Made by a program: the position numbers and the translations under genes. A stretch of DNA of 64,000 bases from Sphaerosporella brunnea (Eukaryota > Ascomycota > Pezizomycetes > Pezizales > Pyronemataceae): the NCBI GenBank assembly GCA_008704415.1, contig VXIS01000018.1, positions 1 through 64,000 of the forward strand. The letters are read 5' to 3'. The notes beneath the pieces were generated by a model. The model had not been told where the DNA came from and ran no database searches. It worked only from the letters and a program-made list of their open reading frames with translations. Positions 21,598 through 32,153 of this stretch are shown piece by piece (position 1 is the stretch's first letter; each line of letters starts with the position of its first letter).

Positions 21598-24051
21598 TTA
21601 CTTTTTGCGTTTCTTGGTCTTCTTTGGCCCGGAACCATCTCCGGCTTTCCGTTTTCCTTTTTTGGTCGGAGATTGTTGGTTCTCTGACAGCTCGCCCAAA
21701 GGCGCTCTGGACTTTTTTGTGGATGCACGCGTTGCCTTTTTTGCTTGAGGTGTGGACTTGTGCGGTTTCTTGGATTTTTTCGACTTGTGCGTCGGAGAAG
21801 GTGTTGGCACGGGTTCCACTTCAGCGGGATCGCCTTCTCCTTCAGCGGGATCGCCTTCTCCTTCAGCGGGACCGCCTTCTCCTTCATCGACTATATCATC
21901 TCCTCCTTCAGCGGGATCGCCTTCTCCTTCAGCGGGATCGCCTTCTCCTGTAGCGGGACCGCCTTCTCCTTCATCGACTATATCATCTTCTCCTTCAGCG
22001 GGATCGCCTTCTCCTTCAGCGGGATCGCCTTCTCCTGTAGCGGGATCGCCTTCTCCTTCATCGACTATATCATCTTCTCCTTCAGCGGGATCGCCTTCTC
22101 CTTCAGCGGGATCGCCTTCTCCTTCATCGACTATATCATCTACTAATTCAGTGGCCTCGACGTTGGTTTCATGCACGGGGGTCTCCGCGGTCTCTTCAGG
22201 TTCATCAAGCCCCAGCAGCTCCTGCACTTCCTCAAAAGTCGGCCACGGTGTGAAGCGGTCATCAAACGAGGCTTTCGTGCCGTTTCCTTCCGGCGGCGGT
22301 ACCTCGGGAGGAAACCTAGGGACGTAGACACACGTGGCCGGGTTGGGTTCGAAATTCGGGTTCCAACGGAAAGTTTTGCATTTTTCCTCCCACGTCATCT
22401 GCGACCAAGGCTTTCCCTCGTCGGCAGCCTTGGGTTTCGCGGGCCTGGGCCGCGCAAACTCGTTATTCCGAAACCTCCGCTCCAGCACCTTGATGAACTC
22501 GCGGCAAGTGGTGTCTGTGAACTCCCTGAAGAATCGGTCCACTGAGTACATGGGGTGCTCGAGGTCCGTGTGCAGCTGCTTGTACATACACTCCGCGTCG
22601 GCGCGCGTCAGCGACATCGCCCGGCAGGCAAATTCCACTTCCCACTCGGTCAGGTCGATATCGAGGGGCAGCACCTCCGAGCGCTTTGAGTCCAGCGGAA
22701 CCACACCAAGCTCCGCCCGCCGCATGAGTCTCATCCGCAACCATTCATGCGCGTTGTGCAACTGCAGCCCATCCATTCCGCGGAAGGGGTTTTTAGGATC
22801 CGTCATAGGTAAGCGCCTGGCCCGGTGGATATCCGCACACAGCAGGTTCCCGGTTGTCTCCGTCAGGTTGCGGCTGTGGATGAGTTCCATGAGCCAGTGG
22901 ACTCTCGGGTCCGGGTTGCCGGCGATGGGGCGCTCCCAGGCACGCCAGGGACGGCGGGGATCATCGAGTGCGGGGTTGAGGGGCATCATAGGTCCCAGCC
23001 TGATGTCGATAATCCTAGATGCCTCCTTCCACTCGTCCAGTTCCCACTCCTGCAGCTCCCGCTCCCCGGGGCGACCGTTCGACATGTTCAAGTAAATCGT
23101 CTGCAGGATCTTGGCGGTTTCGATCTCCAGTGTTGGGCTGGATGCGAGCTTCCTGAGCCCCCCCGCCATGGCAATCTTTTCGATTAATGCAGCCTCCACT
23201 CGGGAGTTGATACATTTGATTGCCCACTCAATAAGCTCGGGCTCGATAGCGGTAGTAGGCGTTGGCAACATCCTCCGCAGGCGGAGGATGTTGTCATAAC
23301 TGTGGGCTGGGTTTTGAATCAGATACATGAAAGCGCGTTCCAGGGTCGAGGTTGGCGCTCTGGGTGGAGGCAGCAGATTTTCCAAATAGGGGTGGGCGGG
23401 CGGGGGTGGTCTGATGTTGCTTGGATGCCATGGGCCGGGGAGATACCAATTCGGGGGCTGGAGATAGCCAGCAAACAGACTCGGCTGACGCTGCGGGGCA
23501 GGCTCGGGCGGGGTTTCCTGGGTCGGGGGGGTTTCCTCGGCAAACTCTCCAGCCTCCAGCTTCCGCTCGATCTCGGGGATAAACGCCTCCATGTGCTCGT
23601 TTGGGATTTCCTTGAACCAACGCTGCGGCACGCCATCCTCCAGCTTCAGGTCCGCCCTGAACTGCATCAGCAGCAATTCCAGTTCTTCTCGCGTGAGCTT
23701 GTTTTTCCCGACGTTCTTTTTCAGCTTGTAGAGCCGGTAGTGCTCTTTGTCGAGCCGGGGCGCGTAGTTGATTCTCTCCCCCGGAAAATCGTTGCTGCCG
23801 AACTTCCGTATCAGCTCCAGCTGCAGAATGTCCATCTGGTCGTTCGTGATGCTCCTCCAATGCCGGCCAGGGTCGTTTTCGGGCAGCGCCAGGTCCCGCC
23901 CCATCTGCTCCGTTATGCGGTGGGCTTGAGGCCGCGTAAGGTTGCGGGCAAAGATGAAATCGTGGAGAATGTCGAACTCCGGGCGTGGCTGCCCCGTGGC
24001 CGGGTCGGTCAACGCGATGCCGAAATTGATTGGCTGCGCAGAAGTATCCAT
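21598..24051 (-). CDS. Large protein with repeated ~65-residue module and acidic repeats
   Basis: Single-exon frame of 817 residues from the ATG at 24051; an upstream ATG at 24210 in the same frame is less likely because the added segment looks like leader sequence. At least four copies of a helical module can be seen, around residues 28-90, 108-172, 387-450 and 472-534. They share a pattern like LTR..A.......DL.LP..D..R.FR.I....M......L.RR....EFA. Residues about 637-750 are an acidic, Pro- and Gly-containing repeat (units DIVDEGEG and DPAEGEG). The C-terminus is highly basic (ends KKTKKRKK), a likely nuclear localisation signal. No known family was recognised. It is probably nuclear; what the modules bind is unknown. 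Confidence 0.75.
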   Translation of the reverse strand: MDTSAQPINFGIALTDPATGQPRPEFDILHDFIFARNLTRPQAHRITEQMGRDLALPENDPGRHWRSITNDQMDILQLELIRKFGSNDFPGERINYAPRLDKEHYRLYKLKKNVGKNKLTREELELLLMQFRADLKLEDGVPQRWFKEIPNEHMEAFIPEIERKLEAGEFAEETPPTQETPPEPAPQRQPSLFAGYLQPPNWYLPGPWHPSNIRPPPPAHPYLENLLPPPRAPTSTLERAFMYLIQNPAHSYDNILRLRRMLPTPTTAIEPELIEWAIKCINSRVEAALIEKIAMAGGLRKLASSPTLEIETAKILQTIYLNMSNGRPGERELQEWELDEWKEASRIIDIRLGPMMPLNPALDDPRRPWRAWERPIAGNPDPRVHWLMELIHSRNLTETTGNLLCADIHRARRLPMTDPKNPFRGMDGLQLHNAHEWLRMRLMRRAELGVVPLDSKRSEVLPLDIDLTEWEVEFACRAMSLTRADAECMYKQLHTDLEHPMYSVDRFFREFTDTTCREFIKVLERRFRNNEFARPRPAKPKAADEGKPWSQMTWEEKCKTFRWNPNFEPNPATCVYVPRFPPEVPPPEGNGTKASFDDRFTPWPTFEEVQELLGLDEPEETAETPVHETNVEATELVDDIVDEGEGDPAEGEGDPAEGEDDIVDEGEGDPATGEGDPAEGEGDPAEGEDDIVDEGEGGPATGEGDPAEGEGDPAEGGDDIVDEGEGGPAEGEGDPAEGEGDPAEVEPVPTPSPTHKSKKSKKPHKSTPQAKKATRASTKKSRAPLGELSENQQSPTKKGKRKAGDGSGPKKTKKRKK
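21815..22145. repeat. In-frame minisatellite encoding the acidic repeats
   Basis: A 21-bp unit containing CAGCGGGATCGCCTTCTCC alternates with a segment carrying CATCGACTATATCATC. All units keep the frame of the 817-residue protein. Confidence 0.8.
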
Positions 24052-26061
24052 CGCGGTGGTGGTAGTGGTGGTGATAGACGGTCCGGCGTCTTTCTGACGA
24101 GCAAGTCGAAGGATTATGCTCCGAGAGGACACGGCTGCAGGGGGGCTGTTATACTGGTCGGGTTGACGCTGAACAGGTTGAAGGCTCCAAGAAGTGAAAG
24201 TGCCGATCAAGATGAACGCCGGAGCGAATAATGAAGTCTATTTTGAACCCTTCTCGACGGCGCATCCGCCTTGATCAATGTGGGTCGAACTCAGACTATT
24301 GCGAGTCGAGTGCTGAGTTGTGCTCTACTGTGGCATCAACAGCGCACATCGATTCCGACTACCATTCCGGAGCGGAGCCGTCGAGGAGCTTTAGCGATAC
24401 TGCGGAGCGACTGCGCAGCTCTATCATTCTGGAGTGGAGCCGTGGAGGAGCTTTAGCGACGACACTGAATGAAATCAACTGCGCCGTGTTTCACGTACAT
24501 GTGACTTTACATTTACTGGCGGGGTGGAGCAAGACCCCTACGCCTATTGAGAAAATCCTGGCGGACACGCGCTGCACGGAGGCCGTTCTTGGTTTCCGAG
24601 ATAGCACTCAGGTTGGCAAGTGGCCGGAGAGGCCACAAGAATGATCACGGGCCTGTACCTTTCCTTCTTCTCCTCCTTTCCTTCTTCTCCTCCTTTCCTT
24701 CTTCTCCTACTTTCCTTCTTCTCCTCCTTTCCTTCTTCTCTTCTCTTCTTGTCTTCTCCATAGTATGTGTCACGAGTTTCCTTGGTGCGCTTTTCATCCT
24801 CATGAGTCACGCCCGTCCAAGGGTAGACTTCTCGTATATAGCCATATGTCATTGCCGCAAGCGGGCGAATACATGATGATCAAAACAAAAATACATTTAG
24901 TGGCGCTGTACTAATGACCGCACACCGTATAGTCGCCACACAGCTCGCAGTTTCACTTTGCGAGTCACGTGACTGCTGAGCCTACACCTCTCATTTCGAG
25001 CGAGCGCCAGCGAGAGACTGCGAATGGATAACACTCACTCTGGAGCGGAGAACCTGCGTGCTGCGCGCTGGAGCAAGTTTGATACTTATCCTTCTTGCCG
25101 CTTCGACTGCTGCCTGGGTGCAACCTCACTTGGTCACACCGCGTACAACAACTACCCTCTGACTACGCCGTGGTGTCCGAAAATGAACCTGCGTTTTCTA
25201 CAGGGTGCAGGAGCAGGGTGGATTCGCTGTGCGTACAGCAACACAACGGTATCTGTAGGGCAGTTGGTGTGGCGTTTTCCTGTGGTGTGGCGGTTTCCGG
25301 AGGCTCAAGCCGTGGCACAGACAGCTCTACCATTCTGGAGCGAAGCCGTGGAGGAGCTTTGCTACTGACTGCACACCACACCGTGTGGTCACCACACGGC
25401 TGGTTACTAGTCCCTAGATGTTTCAAATGGAAAATAGTATTGTCCAGACACTTCCGTACACATCTCTGCAAAGCCTTGCCCCACCACGTGAACCTGCGCC
25501 GCAGAAGTCATAAAAGACGCTGAACCTGAAAAGGAAGCCAACCATGGCCGCAAAAGCGCAGACGACTCGGGGGGTGGAACCTTGGGAAGAGGTTCAGAAC
25601 ACCTGTAACCAACCTTTTTTTTTGGATTCTTGTAACTGGCTACTTTCTACGGCTCAACAGACCTGTTGCATAACGTGTCACTCGACAGCCCGAGTGATCT
25701 GAGGTGAATTGCTGCAGCCCGACTGCCATCAAACGCAGATACTTCTCCCCCGCCTTCAGAGGCATTCTGGTTCTCACCCGCTCGAGCTCCCATGGATGGT
25801 GTGTCCAGCCTCGCCCTCCGTCCACCGGCTCAAGAGCGAGATATAGAACTCGATTACCCCGCGAACAGGCTTGCATGGGGGGGGGTTCAAAACAGGGCTG
25901 GCGGAGAGCAGCAGGCTTGGGCTATGCAGTGCAATGTTACGCGGGTGGGGGGGGGGGCATCGCAATAACCGAATTACATAGTGAGTTTGTGCAAGTATAT
26001 GTACATCATAATCGTCATCGTCATAATAATCATTTCAACGCAAACCCCCTCCCTCCCCTCC
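24052..26061. other. Intergenic with three-copy motif and pyrimidine microsatellite
   Basis: No gene recognised. A segment of about 35 bp (ATTCTGGAGCGGAGCCGT then GGAGGAGCTTT, with small changes) occurs at about 24361, 24422 and 25329. A (TTCCTTCTTCTCCTCC)-type tract lies at 24658-24750. Confidence 0.5.
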
Positions 26062-26613
26062 TCACAACCCATCTCTCCGCTCAGCCTCATACGACCACAA
26101 AGAACTGCCGCTATCCCTCGGCGCCGGCACATACCCCGTCCCATAGCCGTAGCGAATCCCGCTCCGCGGTCTCGCAGCTGCAGCCGCACCCGCATTCCTT
26201 CTCCCCACCGCTACACCCGGCGGCAACCCCGCCCTGGGACGCTCGAGCTGGCTGGGCCGTGGCGCGCTCCTCCCAGGCGGTTGCGGATAGCGATGTTCCT
26301 CAAACTCGGCGCGCGGTGGCGGCGGAGGCGTATAGCCGCGGTCGGGGTGGGCATCGAAAACCAGCACGTTTTCGGCCTGCGCCGGCAGCGGCGGCGGCGG
26401 GGGCATCAACAAGGGGTATCTCGGTAGCGCGTTCCGCTGTCTGTGGCCATACAACACCTCCTCCTCCTCTTCCTCCTTCTCCTCGCATCGCGAAAGCTTT
26501 TCGCGACGCCCGGTGTACCCATAGCTGGTGGTCTTGACGATTTTCTTCCCGTGCGGCGTGCGAGCGACGTGGTCGATCTCGATGCCGATGTGAGAGGGGA
26601 TGCAGAAGCACAT
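26062..26613 (-). CDS. Small basic hypothetical protein, 183 residues
   Basis: The frame opens at 26613 with an ATG about 50 bp downstream of a TATA-like ATATAAA (26664-26670, minus strand). Residues 1-50 look folded (IEIDHVARTPHGKK, TSYGYTGRREKL). A Glu run, Pro-rich stretches and an Ala/Arg-rich tail with GIRYGYGTGYVP follow. The plus strand is also open here, but the TATA position and GC-ending codons favour this strand. Family and function are not recognised. Confidence 0.5.
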   Translation of the reverse strand: MCFCIPSHIGIEIDHVARTPHGKKIVKTTSYGYTGRREKLSRCEEKEEEEEEVLYGHRQRNALPRYPLLMPPPPPLPAQAENVLVFDAHPDRGYTPPPPPRAEFEEHRYPQPPGRSAPRPSQLERPRAGLPPGVAVGRRNAGAAAAARPRSGIRYGYGTGYVPAPRDSGSSLWSYEAERRDGL

Positions 26614-26663
26614 TGTTGTTGCTGCTGGCGGTCGGGGGGGGGGGGGGGCTGGGTGCCGGCGGG

Positions 26664-26670
26664 TTTATAT
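26664..26670 (-). promoter_or_regulatory. TATA-like box of the small basic protein gene
   Basis: ATATAAA on the minus strand, about 50 bp before the ATG at 26613. Confidence 0.4.
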
Positions 26671-27486
26671 CTGCTCGCTCGCTGGCCAGCCGTTGGCAAG
26701 GCGGCCCCGGTGGCGGAGCAGCAGCAGCCTGGTGTTATGCGTGGCATGCATGCATGCATGCTGGTAAGCCAGCTCACTCACTCGGTAGATGTATGTGCGC
26801 GCGGGATTACAGAGGAGATCTCGAAGCGTCGAGCTGCTGCTGCCTAGATGGATGGATTCGTTGCGTTTCTTTTTTTCACGCGCGCTGTGTGAAGCTGTGC
26901 GACTGCGTGCTGCAGGCATCCCACGCTCTGGCCCAATTAGCTAAGCAAACCGTCCATGCTGGAACCCGGAAGCTTCCAGCCACCTGGCATCGGTGCACAG
27001 CAGCTGGTTTTCGACCTGCTGGAGAGAGAGCTGAGCTGCCGCAACTCGGCCGCACGCATTGCGGCTTGGCGCTGATTGATGGTGTTGCAAGCCAGCACAA
27101 CCCCCAGAACACCTGAGATGCATTGACACTCGCCACTGGCTTGGCTTTGAGCAGTTGTGGCGTGGAGTGGCTGTGCTCAGTGCTCTGCGCAGTCACAATG
27201 TCTGGCCGCGTCCGATGACTCAGTGAAAGTCGCCACCATCAAGCCACACTCTTCAATCAAAGATGCATTTAAATGGGCTTCATCGCGCTATAAGATAAAC
27301 CGCGTCAGTCCCAGGGTGGTTCGTCATTCCATAATAAATACATCATCGTCGCGTCTCCGCTCCACGGCCACGCGTCAACACCACAGCCCATCCATCCCGT
27401 CACGCGTCGATGATCAGCAACTAACCGACCCCGCACTGACACACGAAGATCACATAGCCGTGCACACCTCTCAAACGAACCGAACG
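26671..27486. other. Divergent promoter region
   Basis: Lies between the small basic protein gene and the SRA gene. It has a GCATGCATGCATGC run at 26747-26762 and a TATA-like TATAAGATA at 27289-27297, about 190 bp before the SRA start. No gene recognised. Confidence 0.45.
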
Positions 27487-28908
27487 ATGGCAGCGCGCCC
27501 CGCCAACATCTGGGATCTGTACCCGCGCGCGAGAGAGGCCGAGTCCGACGATAACGATGACGAGGAGATGCCGCTGCCTACCACCACCACCACCACCACC
27601 GCAGCGACACCGGCGGTTATCGATTTGACCGAGGAGTCGTTGGAAGATGGTGAAGTCGAGGAGGTGGCGGGAAAGCAGGCGGCAGAGAAGAAGAGGAAGG
27701 AGAAGAAACGGGCCAGCACCTCTGACGCGGAGCGACCAAACACAAACAAACGGAACCACCGTTCCACGCCGCTGGCATCCAATCATGCCTCCGAACCCGC
27801 CAGCATCTGGACCATCGCGCCTAAAAAGCGACGCACTCCGCACCCCGCCTCCGCGGGGCCCGAAGCGCCCCGCGAAGCCTCCGAAGAACGTCCGGCGAAG
27901 AAGAAACCCACCTACACGCGCGAAGAGCGGTACACGCGACCGCGCACGCGGTCCCCGTCGCCCTCCTCCTCCTCCTCCCCCGCCTCCGCCGCACCGCTGA
28001 GCAGGCAGGAAATCATCGATCTCCAAAACACCGGCGAAACCATCTCGCGCGTTCTTTCGCTGTACCGGAAATACGCGGCCGACTCGGTGACGCACGCTGA
28101 GCGATGGTCCCTGCGCTCGGCGCTGCACAAAGCCCCGTTTCTGCGCGTCAACACGCGTTACCGGCACCTAGTCACGCAGCCGCTGGAGTCGCTGCTCTCC
28201 TCGGGCGGTCGGCTGGGGGTGCCAGACGATGTCCTCAGCGACGCCGAGTACCTCCTCCGCCGCTGGCAGGCCGGCGATTTCAACCCGGATCTGCTGCGGG
28301 GCATCGACAAGACGCTGCGATACGACGCCGTCAACAAGCGGAAGCACACGGCGCAGAGTCTCGACAAATCCTACCCGTTCAAGCGCAGCGCGTCGGTGGC
28401 GGGACACAACGGCCTGGTGGTAGGCCAGTGGTGGCCGCTGCAGATCTGTGCGGTCCGCGACGGCGCGCACGGCGCCACCGAGGGCGGAATCTGGGCCGAC
28501 AAAGAAGCCGCCGTCAGCATCATCATCTCTGGCGGAAGCGGGTACCAGGATGAAGACCGCCTCAACACGGTGTGGTATTCCGGCACCGCCGGCGAGGGGC
28601 CGGGCCTTCCCAGCGCCAACACGCTGGCTATGATGAAAGCGATGGATATTGGCAGGCCGGTCAGGGTGCTGCGGTCGGCCAAGGCGAGGAGCAGGTATGC
28701 CCCCAAGGAGGGGCTCAGGTATGATGGCTTGTATTTGGTCAGGGAGAAGGAAATGGTGGATCGGGACTGCGAGATGTGGAGGTTCCGTCTCGAGCGGCAG
28801 AGGGCGGGGCAGCCGGAAGTGCGCTGGAAAGGCGATGGGGTTAGGCCGACTACCATTGAGAGGGAGTGGTGGGAGGATCATAGGGATATCTGGAAGTTGA
28901 TGTCGTAG
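27487..28908 (+). CDS. SRA/YDG-domain protein, candidate methyl-DNA reader
   Basis: Single exon of 473 residues. The start is the ATG at 27487 (MAARPANIWDLYPRA); the upstream open frame looks like leader. Residues 1 to about 165 are low-complexity, acidic then basic, with a likely nuclear localisation signal (EKKRKEKKR). The SRA domain spans about 297-455. Seen in order are VAGHNGLVVGQWWP, a Gly-rich SIIISGGSGYQDED, NTVWYSGTAG, GRPVRVLRS, YAPKEGLRYDGLYLV and the closing WRFRLER. The RYDG core is intact. SRA domains of UHRF1 and plant SUVH proteins bind hemi- or fully methylated cytosine by base flipping. No RING, PHD or SET domain is present, as is common for stand-alone fungal YDG proteins, so a nuclear DNA-binding role is inferred. 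Confidence 0.88.
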   Translation: MAARPANIWDLYPRAREAESDDNDDEEMPLPTTTTTTTAATPAVIDLTEESLEDGEVEEVAGKQAAEKKRKEKKRASTSDAERPNTNKRNHRSTPLASNHASEPASIWTIAPKKRRTPHPASAGPEAPREASEERPAKKKPTYTREERYTRPRTRSPSPSSSSSPASAAPLSRQEIIDLQNTGETISRVLSLYRKYAADSVTHAERWSLRSALHKAPFLRVNTRYRHLVTQPLESLLSSGGRLGVPDDVLSDAEYLLRRWQAGDFNPDLLRGIDKTLRYDAVNKRKHTAQSLDKSYPFKRSASVAGHNGLVVGQWWPLQICAVRDGAHGATEGGIWADKEAAVSIIISGGSGYQDEDRLNTVWYSGTAGEGPGLPSANTLAMMKAMDIGRPVRVLRSAKARSRYAPKEGLRYDGLYLVREKEMVDRDCEMWRFRLERQRAGQPEVRWKGDGVRPTTIEREWWEDHRDIWKLMS

Positions 28909-29315
28909 GGGGTTTTGGTGTCAGTTTGTCGAGTATTTTTGCGATGGAGTTTTCCTTCTGGGTTATCATTGTCTGCGCGTTGATGTGTACTTTGCTTGGT
29001 GCCACATCGCGATGTCGAGTGAGAGGACATCAAACCTCAAACTTTACAATAAACCTTTAATAAGCATGCCCACGTTTTATGGGAAGCAAGGGAGAATACG
29101 GTATTGTCGGTGCATGCAGCAAGCAGCAGCGGGAGTTCAAAATCCGGAGACGAAAGTACACCCATGTTTCCCGCTGCAGGATAAGCCGGCCCCCAAGAAG
29201 CTGCATCTCATCTCATCTACATCACGAAAGAGAGAGAGAAAAAATAATATGAAAAAAAAAAAAAAAAAAAAAAAAAATCGTATAAACAAAATAAAAATAA
29301 TAAAATAACAATCCA
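28909..29315. other. Short intergenic between convergent genes
   Basis: Contains the 3' flanks of the SRA and GH12-fold genes and a run of 26 A at about 29251-29276. Confidence 0.5.
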
Positions 29316-30501
29316 TTAAATACACCAACGCCCACCGAGCACCGCCAGGAGCATAGCCCCAGCGAGTACCCCCCACCGGACACCGCCCCTCGCAAGCACC
29401 CCCGCGCTCTTGGGAAAGCCCGGCACCACGGCCAACTGCATCACCTGCGTCCCGAACGTCACCGGCGTGCCGTTGTCGGTCGAGTACGCGCCCGTGCCGA
29501 AGCGGTAGGCGCCCAGATACTGCGACTCGCGCTGCTTCAGCGGCAGCGAGTGGATCAGCTGCGACACGTCGCTGTAGAAGGTTGTCATGTTGCTGGCGGC
29601 GAGCCAGGTGTACGTAGTCTGGGGGGAGGCATTGTCGGAGTACAGTTTACTATGCATCCATATTTTAGCTGGGAGGAGCTTCTGGTGGGCGGGGGATATA
29701 TATACAAAGTGGTGCCACCAAAAACCTGCGTCTGCAGCGAACTCTTGCTGTCGTAGCCAGCCGGCAGCACGCCGCCATACGCGGCGAGCCAGATGGCAAC
29801 CTTCGTCGCGGCGTCGCCCGGGTCCGCGCTCCTCGCCTGGTCCGCGTCGATGAACAGCTCGGCGGCGACAAACGCCTTCATCCCCGCCCGCTCCACCCCC
29901 GCCGTGTCGGTGTTGTTCACCGTGCCGTTGCCGACCCCGTACGTCCACACCGCGTACAGCCACACGGTGTTGAGGTTCGAGATCTGCACGGGCAGCTGGG
30001 TGCTGAGCGAGTGCGCGTGCGGGTACGAGTTCAGCGCTGGCGGCGAGGAGGGCGGCCACGTCCACGTGCTCGTGAAGCCGGTTTCGTTGCCGTAGCGGAA
30101 GGGCGCGTCGCCGACTTCCATGCATTGCCAGCCGGATTTGGGGGTTGTGAGGTGGTCGGTGTAGACTGCGATCACGAAACCACGCGGCAAAACACAATAT
30201 GTATATATTAATTCCCCGGCCTTACTTTTCTAGGAGAAGGGGTAAATAAATAAAACAAAAAGAATAATAAAATAATAAAATAATGATAATGATAATAATA
30301 ATAAAACAAAAACATACACGTATACGCCCGATTGGCATCCGTATAGTTCTGGCCCGCCTTACACAGGTCGCGGATATTCTGCACCGGAATCCACAGCCCG
30401 GTCGCGGTGGTGTTGGTGTCGAAAGCGTCGAGCGCGCACACTCCTCCGCATCCCCATAGCAGCAGTAACGTTAACCCCGCGATCGTATATCCGTGTCGCA
30501 T
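29316..30501 (-). CDS. Secreted GH12-fold protein lacking catalytic glutamates
   Basis: Exons 30501-30318, 30165-29706 and 29649-29316 give 325 residues. The first intron (152 nt) is unusually long and AT-rich; the second is 56 nt. A signal peptide covers residues 1 to about 23. The GH12 outline is clear: SYPHAHSLST, the inner strand AIWLAAYGG, then GTTFKLYSD and SQYLGAYRFGTG. In active GH12 enzymes the nucleophile Glu lies in ELMIWL-type sequence and the acid/base in GTEPF. Here these read TKVAIWL (Lys183) and GTGAY (Gly268), so both catalytic glutamates seem to be replaced. The C-terminus is hydrophobic (GVLAGAMLLAVLGG), fitting a GPI-anchor signal. It is therefore likely a surface beta-glucan-binding or structural protein, not a xyloglucanase. 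GH12 assignment is by motif and could be another concanavalin-type fold. Confidence 0.72.
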
Positions 30502-31534
30502 TTTCTGCTGTTCGATGATGTCGGACGGAGGCGAGGCGAGGCGAGGTGAGGCGAGGTGAGGGAAGGAGCTGAGCTGGGAGCTGGGCACCCCCCCTGAGTT
30601 CTATCTATCTATCTACTTTATCTACCTCTTCGCTTGTGGGCCGGGGGTCCAGCCTACGGCCTGCATGTTATGTTGGTGAGAGGGGGTTGCGACCATTGGT
30701 GCGTGCTGATTGGCTGGCCGCCTTAGGATCGCCGTGTATACCCCTCCTCCGCCCCGGGTAGGGAGTTGCGGGCGCTTATGTACCAGGTAGGTAACTAGAT
30801 TGAGCTCGAATCGAAGCGGCTCTTTCTTTCTTTCTTTCTAGATATACACTGAGCGAGGAGTGAGGTTGCCGTCTGTGCCGTCCCCGGGCGTTACTACTAT
30901 TGTCCTTTGCCGACTGCCGTATCTCTCCCCCGACCTGGCCGGTGGGTACCTGCGTACTTGTTGCTCTGTGTAGAGTACTCGTACATGCCTACAAGGTACG
31001 TAAGTACGAGGGATAACAAGCGCTTGAAGCAATTGCACGCACGCACGCACGCATGCATGCATGCATAAGAGACATGCATACATGCGTGCATACGAGCTTT
31101 GTTGTCGGTGTTTGTGTGAGTTCAGGTATTTTTTTTTTTGGCGCCCCGAGGATCGGGCGGAAAGTCTCGACTCATGATCATGTGTGCGCACTCGGTTGGG
31201 GGAGAGTTAGTGGGGGATCGACATGAGGAAGTGCCCGCCGCACACGCTGATTATGTAGAGCCGCGCGGTAGTATTGTGTCGATCGGACCAAACTCATGAT
31301 GGGGTGTTATGTACATGTATGTATTCCTCATGAGTTGTGGTATACAGCACCAATAGCACGCCGCATATGTATGTATGTATGCTCAGGCACCCGCCCAGCC
31401 AACCAGCCTGCACAATAAGCTTTCCCCCACCCCCCCCCTTCGTTTGCATCCATGTATAATAAAACCGCCTCTCCTCTCCTCTCCCCTCCTCATTCCTCTC
31501 ACTCCCGAACCACAAAACCTTCCACACATGAGAA
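30502..31534. other. Intergenic with simple repeats
   Basis: Promoter regions of two divergent genes. Short runs of GAGGCGAG, TTTC, GCAC and GCAT are present. A TATA-like TATAATAAAA lies at 31455-31464, followed by a pyrimidine-rich tract before the ATG at 31535. No further gene recognised. Confidence 0.5.
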
Positions 31535-31717
31535 ATGCCACCGATAACCCTCACCGCCCTCCTGCCCATCTCCTTGTTCACGCTGGTCGCCTGGCGCATC
31601 GTCAATCCCCTCCCGGAGTATGGCGAGATCAGGGAGAGAGAGTGGCGGAGGTACCGTGGCGCGGGTAAGGGTGGAGAGGGGAGAGGGAGAGAGAGGGGGA
31701 AGGGGAGGGGGAGGTAG
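31535..31717 (+). CDS. Possible small membrane protein, 60 residues
   Basis: A short frame starting MPPITLTALLPIS with one hydrophobic segment (about residues 3-24). NPLPEYGEIREREWRR follows, then a Gly/Arg/Lys-rich tail. It sits 80 bp behind a TATA-like box and a CT-rich tract, as in fungal promoters. The hydrophobic N-terminus with a basic tail would fit a small organelle or ER membrane protein. No family recognised; it may be a chance frame. Confidence 0.4.
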   Translation: MPPITLTALLPISLFTLVAWRIVNPLPEYGEIREREWRRYRGAGKGGEGRGRERGKGRGR

Positions 31718-32153
31718 GCGCGGATACTGCGTTGCGTTGGATGGGTCGATCTGGAGTGGTGTAGTTATATCATCATGGGTGGCGCTGGCTGGTGTACTGT
31801 GAACGGTGGGGGAGCTGGTATCGATGGACTTCGTCAAATAAGGCATGCACGTAGGCAGCTAGGTGGAATGACTGTTTCTTGCCGGTGGGGAGAACTATGC
31901 TGGACCCGTACATCGTGAAATACCCTACCCGGCCCTTACTGTGGTAGACGATCAAAGTGCTTGAGAAAGTGGTTGTTATGATGAGCATATGGGGGGGGGG
32001 GGGGACAAACTAAATGAGACAAGTAATTAGATATAGTGATAGTCCATGAAAAAACAGACGCAGACATGGAATTTAAAAAAAAAGAATCCAGCACAGGCTG
32101 TAGAAATTCCAAATTTTATTTGAAATTTTGCGACAAAAATTGATAAAACAATA
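31718..32153. other. Intergenic
   Basis: No gene recognised. A G run is present at 31991-32003. Confidence 0.5.

Noticed and set aside
21745..23299. Plus-strand frames opposite the 817-residue protein
   Set aside because: Shadows of the acidic repeats and GC-rich codons; they carry no domain and the minus-strand protein is far longer.
25704..26537. 277-codon plus-strand frame opposite the small basic protein
   Set aside because: Low-complexity translation; the minus-strand frame has a better-placed TATA box and more protein-like sequence.
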